From the NCBI GenBank assembly GCA_052066835.1, contig JBQHRJ010000010.1: a DNA stretch of 64,000 bases; one strand, 5' to 3'. The notes beneath the pieces were generated by a model. That model ran no database searches. It was given only the letters and a program-made list of their open reading frames with translations, and had not been told where the DNA came from. The DNA is from UBA2821 sp902763335. GTDB lineage: Bacteria > Bacillota > Clostridia > Lachnospirales > Lachnospiraceae. The position numbers were made by a program, and so were the translations under genes. Positions 16,574 through 25,553 of the stretch are shown here, one piece after another. How positions within the stretch are numbered: position 1 is the first letter of the stretch; each line of letters begins with the position of its first letter.

Positions 16574-18181
16574 ATGATTAAAGACTTATTTACTAAAAAA
16601 GTTCTTGCGGTTGTTTGTGCAGCTACATTATCAGTTGGTAGTATTGCAGTAGCATATGCTACATCTGATTTTGACCTTGCAGGTGCATCAGCTTCAGCAT
16701 CAGCATCAGCATCAGCTTCAGCATCAGCATCAGCACCGGCTCCAACAACAAAGCCGGAAAAACCGACAACAAAGCCGGAGCCGACAACAAAGCCGGAAAA
16801 ACCGACAACAAAGCCGGAGCCGACAGCAGCTCCAACAACACAGCCTAGTGCAGCTCCTAGTACAACACCTAGTGAAGAGCCTAGCACAAATCCTACAGAA
16901 GAAGATACATACCAGATTCTTGGTACATTAGTAGGAACATGGAACATGGGCGAAGGTACATTCATGACACAGTCTAAGGATGATGCAAATGTTTACACAG
17001 CTACAATTCCTGGAGTTGCAGCAGGTGAATATGAGTATCAGGTTGTTAAGAATGGCAGCTGGCAGACAAAATTCTGTGGTTCTAAAGGATTTACAGATGA
17101 TATTTCATTTGGTAACCTCAAGTGTAGCGTTAAGGAAACATGTGACGTAGTAGTTACACTTAACCTTAAAGATATGACACTTAAGACATCTTTAGATGAA
17201 GAGACACCTACTCAGAAGGATATGTCAGCAGCTACAGTAACTCTTAAGAAGGCTAAGACTATATACAACGGAACAACTCAGAATCCTGAGGTTACTTCAG
17301 TAGTTCTCGGAACAGATACATTAGTTGCAGGAACAGATTACGAAGTAGAAGCTGTAACAGCTAAGAAAGCCGGAACATATACAGTTAAAGTAAATGGTAT
17401 CGGAAAATACAAAGGAACAGCTACAGCTGAATACACAATCTCTAAGAGAGATATTGCTAAGGCTACAGCAACTGTAAAGGCTAAGACATACACAGGTAAG
17501 AAACTTACATCATCTAGCTATACAGTTAAGATTAAACTTAACGGTAAGACAACAACTCTTAAGAAGGGTACAGATTACACTGTAAAAGCTGCTTCAAGAA
17601 CTTCAGTTGGTTCTTCAACAGTTACAATTACAGGTAAGGGTAACTTCAAGGGAACATTAAAGGCTAAATTTGCAGTAACAGCTAAGAAGATTTCTGCAAC
17701 AAAGGTTACAGTATCATCTAAGGTTGCTTACACAGGCAAGACTGTAAAAGCTAAAGTTATCGTTAAAGACGGTTCTAAGAAATTAGACAGCAAATCATAC
17801 AAAGTATCTTACAAGAATAACAAGAAGATTGGTAAAGCTACAGTTACAATTACAGGTAAGGGTAACTATGCCGGTACAATCAAGAAGACATTCAAGATTG
17901 TTCCTGCTAAGGCTTCAATCAAGACTGTAAAGAACTCTGCAAAGAAGACTGCAACAGTCAGCTTCAAGGCAGTTAAGGGTGCTAAGTCATACAAAGTATC
18001 TTACAGAGTAAAAGGTGCTAAGAAATGGACTTCAGTAACTACTAAGAAGACAACAGTTAAGCTTGCTAAACTTAAAAAAGGCAAGACTTATCAGGTAAAA
18101 GTAGCTGCAAGCACAAAGGTTGGTAAAACAACTTACACAGGTTCAGATTCAGCTACTAAGACAGTAAAGATTAAGAAATAA
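16574..18181 (+). CDS. Secreted repeat protein with CBM-like and Ig-like domains
   Basis: A 535-residue exported protein. Signal peptide about 1-30 (VLAVVCAATLSVGSIAVAYA). Then a Ser-Ala run and a TTKPEKP/TTKPEP linker, about residues 38-100. Next is a domain (about 110-210) with GTWNMGEG and AGEYEYQVVKNGSW that resembles the X25-type beta-sandwich of amylopullulanases. Ig-like repeats follow (about 215-440: IYNGTTQNP...GTYTVKV.G.GKYKGT, KTYTGKKL, VAYTGKTVKAKV), and finally a fibronectin-III-like domain. There is no LPXTG signal or membrane tail, so it is probably secreted or held non-covalently. Codon use is very even and biased, as in strongly expressed genes, which fits the promoter. Starch or glycan binding is an inference. 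Confidence 0.8.
   Translation: MIKDLFTKKVLAVVCAATLSVGSIAVAYATSDFDLAGASASASASASASASASAPAPTTKPEKPTTKPEPTTKPEKPTTKPEPTAAPTTQPSAAPSTTPSEEPSTNPTEEDTYQILGTLVGTWNMGEGTFMTQSKDDANVYTATIPGVAAGEYEYQVVKNGSWQTKFCGSKGFTDDISFGNLKCSVKETCDVVVTLNLKDMTLKTSLDEETPTQKDMSAATVTLKKAKTIYNGTTQNPEVTSVVLGTDTLVAGTDYEVEAVTAKKAGTYTVKVNGIGKYKGTATAEYTISKRDIAKATATVKAKTYTGKKLTSSSYTVKIKLNGKTTTLKKGTDYTVKAASRTSVGSSTVTITGKGNFKGTLKAKFAVTAKKISATKVTVSSKVAYTGKTVKAKVIVKDGSKKLDSKSYKVSYKNNKKIGKATVTITGKGNYAGTIKKTFKIVPAKASIKTVKNSAKKTATVSFKAVKGAKSYKVSYRVKGAKKWTSVTTKKTTVKLAKLKKGKTYQVKVAASTKVGKTTYTGSDSATKTVKIKK
16685..16822 (+). repeat. In-frame microsatellite and 39-bp tandem repeat in the linker
   Basis: Eight Ala-Ser codon pairs (GCATCA/GCTTCA, 16685-16732) are followed by two copies of a 39-base unit encoding TTKPEKPTTKPEP (about 16745-16822). 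All units are multiples of three, so copy-number change would alter linker length without a frameshift. Confidence 0.85.
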
Positions 18182-18200
18182 TCTAGTCGACACTATATAG

Positions 18201-18236
18201 AAAAGGGATCATGCATTGTGCATGGTCTCTTTTTCT
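18201..18236 (+). terminator. Intrinsic terminator after the secreted repeat protein
   Basis: GGGATCATGCA pairs fully (two G-T wobbles and one T-G) with TGCATGGTCTC around TTG. It is flanked by AAAA and a T-run. Confidence 0.9.
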
Positions 18237-18260
18237 GTATACCGCTTGACTAAATGATGG

Positions 18261-18289
18261 TTGAAAAATAGCATGTTGTGTGTTAATAT
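18261..18289 (+). promoter_or_regulatory. Predicted promoter of the CDP-sugar locus
   Basis: TTGAAA, 17 bases, TAATAT, with an extended -10 (TGT before TAATAT). It lies 49 bases before rfbF. Confidence 0.55.
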
Positions 18290-18337
18290 AAAAAAAGTAC
18301 GTAGTTATAAGAATGTAGATAATATACGGAGGTAAAA

Positions 18338-19111
18338 ATGAAAGTAGTTATTTTAGCGGGTGGATTTGGAACAAGAATAAGCGAAGAGAGTCATTTGAAA
18401 CCAAAGCCGATGATAGAGATAGGAGAGCAGCCTATACTCTGGCATATTATGAAGGAATATTCGCATTATGGATATAATGACTTTATAATATGTCTGGGAT
18501 ATAAGCAGTATGTTATAAAGGAATATTTTGCAGATTACTTCTTACATACATCAGATGTGACATTTGATCTGGCTAATAATGAGATGACAGTTCACAATAA
18601 TACATCTGAGCCGTGGAAGGTGACTCTTGTAGATACAGGATTAAACACTATGACCGGCGGAAGAATTAAGAGGGTAAAAGATTATATTGGCGATGAAACA
18701 TTTATGCTGACATATGGAGATGGAGTGTCAGATGTAGATATAAATAAACTACTTGATTTCCATAAATCACATGGCAAGATGGCTACAATGACAGCTATAG
18801 GGCTTGACCAGAGATTTGGTGTACTTGATATAGGTGAAGACGGTAAGACAATAAATGCTTTCAGGGAAAAAACAAAATCTGATGGAAGTATTATAAATGG
18901 CGGATATATGGTGCTTGAACCAAAGATTATAGATTTTATAGATGATGATACTACAGTATTTGAGAAGAAACCATTAGAGACAGCAGCAGCCATGGGAGAG
19001 CTTATGGCATACAATCATAAGGGATTCTGGCACTGTATGGATACTCAGAGAGATAAGATGAAACTTGAAGAAATGTGGGTAAGCGGAAATGCTCCATGGA
19101 AAGTATGGTAG
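18338..19111 (+). CDS. rfbF: Glucose-1-phosphate cytidylyltransferase
   Basis: Makes CDP-glucose from CTP and glucose 1-phosphate, the entry to CDP-deoxysugar synthesis. The N-terminal nucleotidyltransferase signature LAGGFGTRISEES...KPKPMIEIG is complete, and the later HCMDTQRDK motif is characteristic of RfbF. 257 residues, normal length. GGAGGT precedes the ATG. The next gene, rfbG, uses its product. Confidence 0.95.
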   Translation: MKVVILAGGFGTRISEESHLKPKPMIEIGEQPILWHIMKEYSHYGYNDFIICLGYKQYVIKEYFADYFLHTSDVTFDLANNEMTVHNNTSEPWKVTLVDTGLNTMTGGRIKRVKDYIGDETFMLTYGDGVSDVDINKLLDFHKSHGKMATMTAIGLDQRFGVLDIGEDGKTINAFREKTKSDGSIINGGYMVLEPKIIDFIDDDTTVFEKKPLETAAAMGELMAYNHKGFWHCMDTQRDKMKLEEMWVSGNAPWKVW

Positions 19112-19112
19112 A

Positions 19113-20168
19113 ATGTATATGAGTTATTTGGATTTTTATAAAGGAAAAAAAGTATTGGTCACAGGACATACGGGATTTAAGGGATCTTGGATGTGTCGTG
19201 TACTGATAAATGTCGGAGCGGATGTGGCAGGATATTCACTTAAAGCACCTACGAAACCTGACCTGTTTTCAATGAGTGGTGTGGAGAACAGGATGAAGTC
19301 CGTTATAGGAGATATCAGAGACCTTGACAAGCTTAATAAACTGTTTGATGAATTTAAACCTGAGATAGTTCTCCATCTGGCTGCACAGCCTATAGTGAGA
19401 GATTCATACAAGGACCCTGTGTATACATATGAGACAAATGTTATGGGTACGGTAAATATATGTGAATGTGTAAGAAAGCATGAGTGCGTAAAGTCGTTTC
19501 TTAATGTTACAACGGATAAGGTATATGAAAATAAAGAATGGGAGTGGGGATACAGAGAAAATGAACCGCTTGACGGATATGATCCGTATTCCAACAGCAA
19601 ATCCTGTTCAGAACTTGTGACCCACAGCTATAAAAACTCGTTCTTTAATGATATGGATGTGGCGGTATCTACAGCCAGAGCGGGAAATGTAATAGGCGGT
19701 GGAGATTTTGCAAATGACAGAATAGTGCCGGATTGTGTAAGGGCTGCCGAAAAGAAAGAGAATATAGTTGTTAGAAATCCTCATTCAACCAGACCGTTTC
19801 AGCATGTACTTGAACCGGTTATGGCGTATCTTATGATAGCAGCAAAGCAGTATGAAGATAAATCATATCAGGGATATTACAATGTAGGACCGGATGAAAG
19901 TGACTGTGTGACTACAGGAAACCTTGTTGATACATTTTGCGATAAATGGGGCGAAGGTATGACCTGGGTAAACAAGTCAGACGGAGGTCCGCATGAGGCA
20001 AATTTCCTTAAACTGGATTGTTCAAAGTTAAAGACCGTATTCGGATGGAAACCGAAGTGGAACTTTGATATGGCAATGGAAAAGACTGTGGAATGGTCTA
20101 AGGTATATGTGAGTGGCGGAGATGTTATAGCATGTATGGACAGGCAGATAGAAGAATTTTGCAGTTAA
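19113..20168 (+). CDS. rfbG: CDP-glucose 4,6-dehydratase
   Basis: SDR enzyme converting CDP-glucose to CDP-4-keto-6-deoxyglucose. NAD-binding VTGHTGFKGSW, the active-site Thr in TTDKVYENKEW, and YSNSKSCSELV (Tyr-x3-Lys) are present. The frame is open from 19089, but ATG 19113, just after the rfbF stop, fits the family N-terminus (MSYLDFYKGKKVLVTG); 19119 is an alternative. Confidence 0.95.
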   Translation: MYMSYLDFYKGKKVLVTGHTGFKGSWMCRVLINVGADVAGYSLKAPTKPDLFSMSGVENRMKSVIGDIRDLDKLNKLFDEFKPEIVLHLAAQPIVRDSYKDPVYTYETNVMGTVNICECVRKHECVKSFLNVTTDKVYENKEWEWGYRENEPLDGYDPYSNSKSCSELVTHSYKNSFFNDMDVAVSTARAGNVIGGGDFANDRIVPDCVRAAEKKENIVVRNPHSTRPFQHVLEPVMAYLMIAAKQYEDKSYQGYYNVGPDESDCVTTGNLVDTFCDKWGEGMTWVNKSDGGPHEANFLKLDCSKLKTVFGWKPKWNFDMAMEKTVEWSKVYVSGGDVIACMDRQIEEFCS

Positions 20169-20198
20169 AAAATAGATAGAATTGGAGACATAAAGGCA

Positions 20199-21827
20199 AT
20201 GGGAGAGATAAAATTATTAGATTGTACACTTCGAGATGGCGGATATGTAAATGATTGGGAATTTGGACATGATAATCTTATAAGTATTTATGAGAGACTG
20301 GTAAAATCAGGTGTAGATATTGTTGAGGTTGGATTCCTTGATGACAGAAGACCATTTGACTATAACAGAAGTATCATGCCAAATACTGAATGTGCCGGTA
20401 CAATATGGAAAGACGTAGCTAAGAAAGCACCTATGACTGTAGGTATGATAGATTATGGAACTTGTAAGATAGAAAATCTTCAGCCATGCAAAGATAGTTT
20501 TTTAGATGGAATAAGAGTTATTTTTAAAAAACATATAATGCACGAAGCTATGGCTTTTTGTGCGGAAGTTAAAAAACTTGGATATAAAGTGTTTTCGCAA
20601 TTAGTTTCCATAACAAGTTACAATGATGATGAACTTATGGAGATTATAGAGCTTGTTAATGATGTGAAACCATATGCTGTATCAATGGTAGATACATATG
20701 GTTTGCTTCATCCGGAAGATATGTTACATTATTATGAGATTTTGGATAAAAATGTTGTACCGGAAGTTCAGATAGGATTTCATGCTCATAATAATTTTCA
20801 GCTTGCATATGCAAATGCTATGGCATTTTTAAATAAAGAGACAGACAGAGATATTGTTGTAGATGGAACGTTATATGGCATGGGAAAAAGTGCAGGAAAT
20901 GCACCTGATGAACTTGTGGCTATGTATCTTAATAAGAATTTTTCAAAGAATTATAATATAGATGTAATGCTTGAAGCAATAGAAGAAAGTGTTATGGATA
21001 TATACAATAAGGCTCCTTGGAATTATAAACTGTTCTTTTATCTTTCTGCTGCAAACAGGTGTCACCCCAATTATGTCAGCTATTATCAGAAGAAAGAAAA
21101 TTTATCTATATCAAAACTTAATGATATCCTTGGTGAAATCGAGCCGGAAGATAAAAAACTTTTGTATGATGCTGATATTGCAGAAAAATTATATAATGAT
21201 TTTACAGAGAGAACCATTGATGATAAACATAACTATGAGTTGTTGAATAATAAATTTGATAATAAAAATATTTTATTGTTAGGTCCGGGAAAAAATATTC
21301 AATTGCAGAACGAGAAAGTACAGGAATATATTAATGAAAAACATCCATTAATAATATCTGTAAACTATATTCCGGGTGCTTTTAATGTGGATATTGTATT
21401 TACAACTAACAGATACAGATATCAGCAAATGACCGATTCGTTAAAAGAAATTAAAAATAAGAACATTGAAATTATTGCAACAAGTAATGTTGAGTCAATG
21501 AATGATAAATTTAATTATGTTGTGGACAGGGCACCGTTACTGGAAAAAGATGAAAAAATAATGGATAATTCATTTCTTATGTTATTGAAACTTTTGAAGA
21601 AAGCTAATGTAAAAGAAGTGGCATGTGCCGGTTTTGACGGCTATTCAGAGAACGAGGATAATTATTTCAATCCGAGTATGGAATATGTATTTATAAAGAG
21701 TGAAGCAACATATATTAATAAACATATGAAACATATGTTGGGTGAAATGAAGAAAGATATGAATATAGACTTTATAACATATTCACATTATGAAGAGGTG
21801 GAAGACGTCCATTCTGCAACATTTTAG
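20199..21827 (+). CDS. DRE-TIM aldolase-like protein with C-terminal Rossmann-like domain
   Basis: The N-terminal half (about 1-290) is an HMGL-like DRE-TIM metallo-aldolase/lyase domain. The metal and catalytic motif is LLDCTLRDGGYVNDW (Arg-Asp), and the metal-binding His-x-His lies in GFHAHNNFQLAYANA. Such enzymes cleave or form C-C bonds next to a 2-oxo acid. The C-terminal part (about 350-542, starting ILLLGPGKNI) looks like a separate nucleotide- or sugar-binding domain that I cannot assign. Its place between rfbG and a ThDP enzyme in a sugar locus suggests that it makes or consumes an oxo-acid or branched sugar intermediate; that is inference. 542 residues, intact. Confidence 0.75.
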   Translation: MGEIKLLDCTLRDGGYVNDWEFGHDNLISIYERLVKSGVDIVEVGFLDDRRPFDYNRSIMPNTECAGTIWKDVAKKAPMTVGMIDYGTCKIENLQPCKDSFLDGIRVIFKKHIMHEAMAFCAEVKKLGYKVFSQLVSITSYNDDELMEIIELVNDVKPYAVSMVDTYGLLHPEDMLHYYEILDKNVVPEVQIGFHAHNNFQLAYANAMAFLNKETDRDIVVDGTLYGMGKSAGNAPDELVAMYLNKNFSKNYNIDVMLEAIEESVMDIYNKAPWNYKLFFYLSAANRCHPNYVSYYQKKENLSISKLNDILGEIEPEDKKLLYDADIAEKLYNDFTERTIDDKHNYELLNNKFDNKNILLLGPGKNIQLQNEKVQEYINEKHPLIISVNYIPGAFNVDIVFTTNRYRYQQMTDSLKEIKNKNIEIIATSNVESMNDKFNYVVDRAPLLEKDEKIMDNSFLMLLKLLKKANVKEVACAGFDGYSENEDNYFNPSMEYVFIKSEATYINKHMKHMLGEMKKDMNIDFITYSHYEEVEDVHSATF

Positions 21828-21847
21828 TAAAAGGAGCAAGACAGAAA

Positions 21848-23659
21848 ATGAGAGTAAAGATTTCTGATTATATAGCACAATTTTTAGTAGAACAGGGTAT
21901 AAAATATAATTTTACGGTCCCAGGCGGTGGGGCTATGCATTTGAATGTATCATTTGGACATCAGGAAGGATTAAAAAATATATTTGTCCAGCATGAGCAG
22001 AGTGCAGCGATAGCTGCGGAGGGATTTTATAGAGCAACAAATGAACTGCCTATGGTATGCTGTACGACAGGACCAGGTGGAACAAATACACTTACCGGAG
22101 TATTGGGTGCGTGGCTCGATAGTATTCCTATGCTTATTATAAGTGGACAGGTAAGATATGCGACAACTGCCAGAGCGGCCGGAATACCTGTAAGAGCTAT
22201 GGGTGATCAGGAATATGATATAACGCCTATGGTATCACATATGACAAAGTATGCAGAAATGATAATAGATCCTAAAAAGGTTAAATATCATTTACAAAAG
22301 GCTCTGTATCTTGCTAAAAACGGGAGACCAGGACCGGTGTGGTTAGATGTTCCGCTTGATATTCAGGGTGGATATATTGATACTGATGAATTTGTTGAAT
22401 TTGATCCGATGGAATTATCGGATGATAGGATACCAAAGATAAATGAAGAACAGATAAGGGAAATTGTAGCAAAAATTAAAAGTGCTAAGAGACCGGTACT
22501 TCAGGTCGGGAATGGAATTCATATAGCCAACTGTGTTGAGTTGATGCGGAGAGTTGCAAAAAAATTAAATATCCCGGTTGCTGTTGCATATGATTCTACT
22601 GATTTAATGCCATATGAAAATGAGTTATTGGTAGGTCAGCCTGGACTTTTAGGTGACAGAGCAGGAAACTGGGCGGTTCAGAATGCAGACTTAGTGTTAT
22701 CTGTAGGATGTAGATTGAGTTGCAGACAGGTTGGTTATAATGTTAAGTCATGGGCAAGAGAAGCATTTGTTATAATGGTTGATATAGACAAATATGAGTT
22801 AATTAAGCCGAGTATACATGTTGAAATGCCTATACAGGCAGATGCAAAAGATTTTTTTGAAAAGATGGACAAGTATCTTAGAGAGCCATTAGAAAGAAAA
22901 ATAGAGTGGAATGATATTTGTCAGGAATGGAAAAGAAAATATCCTGTAGTATTAGAGAAACATTACGCTACAGAAGGCTTGGCAAATGCATATTGCTTTT
23001 TGAATGAGATAAGTAGAAGAGCGGCAGATGATCAGTACATTGTATTAGGTAATGGAACAGTTGAGGCATGCCTTCACGCTATATATATAAAAGAGCATAC
23101 GCGATTGATATGTAATAGTGGAGCTGCGAGTATGGGATATGATTTGCCTGCAGCTATAGGTTGTTGCTTTGCAATTGATAAAAAAGATACTATATGTCTT
23201 ACCGGAGATGGAAGTATACAGATGAATTTACAGGAGTTACAGACGATTGTGTTTCATAAATTGCCAATAAAGCTTTTTGTAGTGAATAATCAGGGATATC
23301 ATTCTATGAGACAAACTGAGGGGAATTTATTTCCAGAGTATACCAAAATTGGTATCGGTCCGGAAAGTGGTGATTTAAGTTTTCCGAGTATGAAAAAAAT
23401 CGCTAATGCTTATGGAATACCATATATGTCTGCAAGCTCCAATAAAGAATTACCAGAGATAATAGACAAGATGTTGTCAACAGAAGGGTACGCTATGTGC
23501 GAGATATTTGTGGATATAAATCAGAAATTTGAACCGAAGAGTGCTACAAAGAGGTTGGAAGATGGTACGTTGGTATCACCTCCGTTGGAGGATTTAGCAC
23601 CATTCTTACCAAGAGAAGAACTTGAGAAGATTATGATTATACCGATGTGGAAGAATTAA
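21848..23659 (+). CDS. Thiamine-diphosphate enzyme of the acetolactate synthase family
   Basis: 603 residues with the three ThDP-enzyme domains. The catalytic Glu is in FVQHEQSAAIAAEG near residue 50, and the cofactor motif GDGSIQMNLQEL...VVNN is near 455-485. It resembles acetohydroxyacid synthases but sits inside a CDP-sugar locus, not with branched-chain amino-acid genes. In Yersinia, YerE is a homologous ThDP enzyme that adds an acetyl group from pyruvate to a CDP-4-keto sugar to make yersiniose. A similar carbon-branching role on CDP-4-keto-6-deoxyglucose is a reasonable inference. It could instead decarboxylate the product of the preceding aldolase. Confidence 0.8.
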   Translation: MRVKISDYIAQFLVEQGIKYNFTVPGGGAMHLNVSFGHQEGLKNIFVQHEQSAAIAAEGFYRATNELPMVCCTTGPGGTNTLTGVLGAWLDSIPMLIISGQVRYATTARAAGIPVRAMGDQEYDITPMVSHMTKYAEMIIDPKKVKYHLQKALYLAKNGRPGPVWLDVPLDIQGGYIDTDEFVEFDPMELSDDRIPKINEEQIREIVAKIKSAKRPVLQVGNGIHIANCVELMRRVAKKLNIPVAVAYDSTDLMPYENELLVGQPGLLGDRAGNWAVQNADLVLSVGCRLSCRQVGYNVKSWAREAFVIMVDIDKYELIKPSIHVEMPIQADAKDFFEKMDKYLREPLERKIEWNDICQEWKRKYPVVLEKHYATEGLANAYCFLNEISRRAADDQYIVLGNGTVEACLHAIYIKEHTRLICNSGAASMGYDLPAAIGCCFAIDKKDTICLTGDGSIQMNLQELQTIVFHKLPIKLFVVNNQGYHSMRQTEGNLFPEYTKIGIGPESGDLSFPSMKKIANAYGIPYMSASSNKELPEIIDKMLSTEGYAMCEIFVDINQKFEPKSATKRLEDGTLVSPPLEDLAPFLPREELEKIMIIPMWKN

Positions 23660-23676
23660 TGGAGAGGTAGAATAAC

Positions 23677-24597
23677 ATGAGAAAAGTAGCTGTAACAGGA
23701 GCAACGGGAATGATAGGTGCTTCTATGATTGAGCAGATGGTAAACGATGGAATCAGAGTAACTGCTATAGTAAGACCAAATTCAAAAAAAATAAGTAATT
23801 TGATTAAAGATGAGAATATTGATGTCATTGAATGTGATATAGATAATCTATTGTCTCTTAAAGATAAGATGGATAAAGATTATGATACATTTTATCATTT
23901 TGCATGGGATGGTACTTATGGAGACAGCAGAGATGATGCTATGTTGCAGGAAAGAAATGTGAGAAATACATTAGAGGCAGTTGAGCTTGCACATACTATA
24001 GGCTGTAAGGTATTTGTTGGGGCAGGTTCGCAGGCTGAATTTGGTTTTGTAGAAGGAGAACTTTCAGATAATATTCCCAAAAATCCTGTTACAGGTTACG
24101 GTATAGCCAAGTATACAGCAGGCAGATTGAGCGCGGTGATGTGTAAACGATTAGGCATGAGACAGTCATGGGGAAGAATAGTAAGCACATATGGTCCAAG
24201 AGATAATAGCTATACGATGGTTATGTCCAGCGTTATTAATATGCTGGATGGCAAGAGAATGAGTTTTACAAAGGGTGACCAGATTTGGGACTATGTGTAT
24301 GGAGGAGACTGTTCAAGAGCGTTTTATCTGATAGGTAAATATGGTAAGCACGGAAAAGCATATACTATAGGTTCAGGTAAGAGCAGGTTGCTCAGAGAAT
24401 ATATAACGGCTATAAGAGATGTCGTTAATCCGGAATTAGAGATAGGACTTGGTGAAAGAGATTATTATCCAAATCAGGTTATGAAATTGACAGCGGATAT
24501 AAGCGAATTGACAGAAGATACAGGGTTTGTACCGGAAGTCGAATTTGAAGAAGGAATACGAAGGACCATGGAATGGTACAAAGGAGTAAATCAATGA
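23677..24597 (+). CDS. NAD-dependent epimerase/dehydratase (SDR), sugar reductase candidate
   Basis: Extended SDR of 306 residues: NAD(P)-binding VTGATGMIGASM at the N-terminus and a Tyr-x3-Lys in VTGYGIAKYTAG. In yersiniose synthesis a partner SDR (YerF) reduces the keto side chain after ThDP-dependent branching, and this gene is placed to do the same. Epimerisation or simple 4-keto reduction are alternatives. Its stop overlaps the next start (ATGA). Confidence 0.85.
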   Translation: MRKVAVTGATGMIGASMIEQMVNDGIRVTAIVRPNSKKISNLIKDENIDVIECDIDNLLSLKDKMDKDYDTFYHFAWDGTYGDSRDDAMLQERNVRNTLEAVELAHTIGCKVFVGAGSQAEFGFVEGELSDNIPKNPVTGYGIAKYTAGRLSAVMCKRLGMRQSWGRIVSTYGPRDNSYTMVMSSVINMLDGKRMSFTKGDQIWDYVYGGDCSRAFYLIGKYGKHGKAYTIGSGKSRLLREYITAIRDVVNPELEIGLGERDYYPNQVMKLTADISELTEDTGFVPEVEFEEGIRRTMEWYKGVNQ

Positions 24598-25538
24598 AAA
24601 AAATATCTATAATGACTCCATGTTATAATGAAGAAGGAAATATTATTAATTTATATAATGCAGTAAAAGAGCAGTTTGATAAGTTATCACAATATGAATA
24701 CGAACATATATTTATTGATAACTATTCCACTGACAGATCAAGGGAAATATTGCGTGAATTGGCAAGTAAGGATAAGAATGTCAAAGTGATATTTAATGCG
24801 AGAAACTTTGGACCTAACAGATCAGGTACATATGGAATGTTACAGGCAACAGGAGATGCACTAATATGTATTGTGTGTGACTTACAGGATCCACCATCTT
24901 TGATTCCACAATTCCTTCAGAAGTGGGAGGAAGGATATAAGATAGTAATGGGACAAAAAACTCATAGTAAAGAAAATCCAATAATGTATAGCATAAGAAA
25001 ACTATATTACAAAATAATGAGTGCATTATCAGAAGTTGAACATCTTTCAAATGTTACAGGGTATGGATTGTTTGACAAAGAAGTACTTGAAACTATAAAA
25101 TGGATGGATGATCCCGATCCGTATATTAGAGGCTTGGTTACGGACTTGGGATATAAGTGGTGTCTTATAGAATATACACAGGCAAAGAGAACAGAAGGAA
25201 AGTCAAGTTATAATTTTAATAAGTATTTTGATTTCGCTATTACTGGTCTTACACATATGTCAAAAAAGCCATTAAGAATAGCAACACTTTTGGGATTTGG
25301 TATGTCAGCATGTAGTTTCGTTATAGCTATGATATTTTTGATATTGAAATTAGTAAGATGGGAAGAATTTCAGCTGGGTATGGCTCCGATATTGATAGGA
25401 ATGTTTTTCTTAGGTTCTGTTCAGTTGGCCTTTATCGGAGTTATTGGTGAGTATGTTGGAGCAATATTAACAAGGGTAACAAAGCGACCTATGGTGATAG
25501 AAGAAGAAAGATTAAATTTTGAAAAAGAGACTAAGTAA
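24594..25538 (+). CDS. Family 2 glycosyltransferase, GtrB/DPM1-like
   Basis: N-terminal GT-A domain (SIMTPCYNEEGN; CDLQDPPSL with the metal-binding acidic residues) and two C-terminal membrane helices (about 230-300), as in polyprenyl-phosphate sugar transferases. The ATG at 24594 follows AAAGGAG and overlaps the preceding stop, giving 314 residues. It probably loads a sugar onto undecaprenyl phosphate, for flipping by the GtrA-like protein encoded at 29613. Confidence 0.9.
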   Translation: MKKISIMTPCYNEEGNIINLYNAVKEQFDKLSQYEYEHIFIDNYSTDRSREILRELASKDKNVKVIFNARNFGPNRSGTYGMLQATGDALICIVCDLQDPPSLIPQFLQKWEEGYKIVMGQKTHSKENPIMYSIRKLYYKIMSALSEVEHLSNVTGYGLFDKEVLETIKWMDDPDPYIRGLVTDLGYKWCLIEYTQAKRTEGKSSYNFNKYFDFAITGLTHMSKKPLRIATLLGFGMSACSFVIAMIFLILKLVRWEEFQLGMAPILIGMFFLGSVQLAFIGVIGEYVGAILTRVTKRPMVIEEERLNFEKETK

Positions 25539-25553
25539 TGCAGAGGAGTGCTT

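Noticed and set aside
16552..16965. Minus-strand open frame with Gly/Val repeats
   Set aside because: It is the antisense of the low-complexity Ser-Ala/Thr-Lys-Pro-Glu linker; no start signal, and a real gene on the plus strand explains it.
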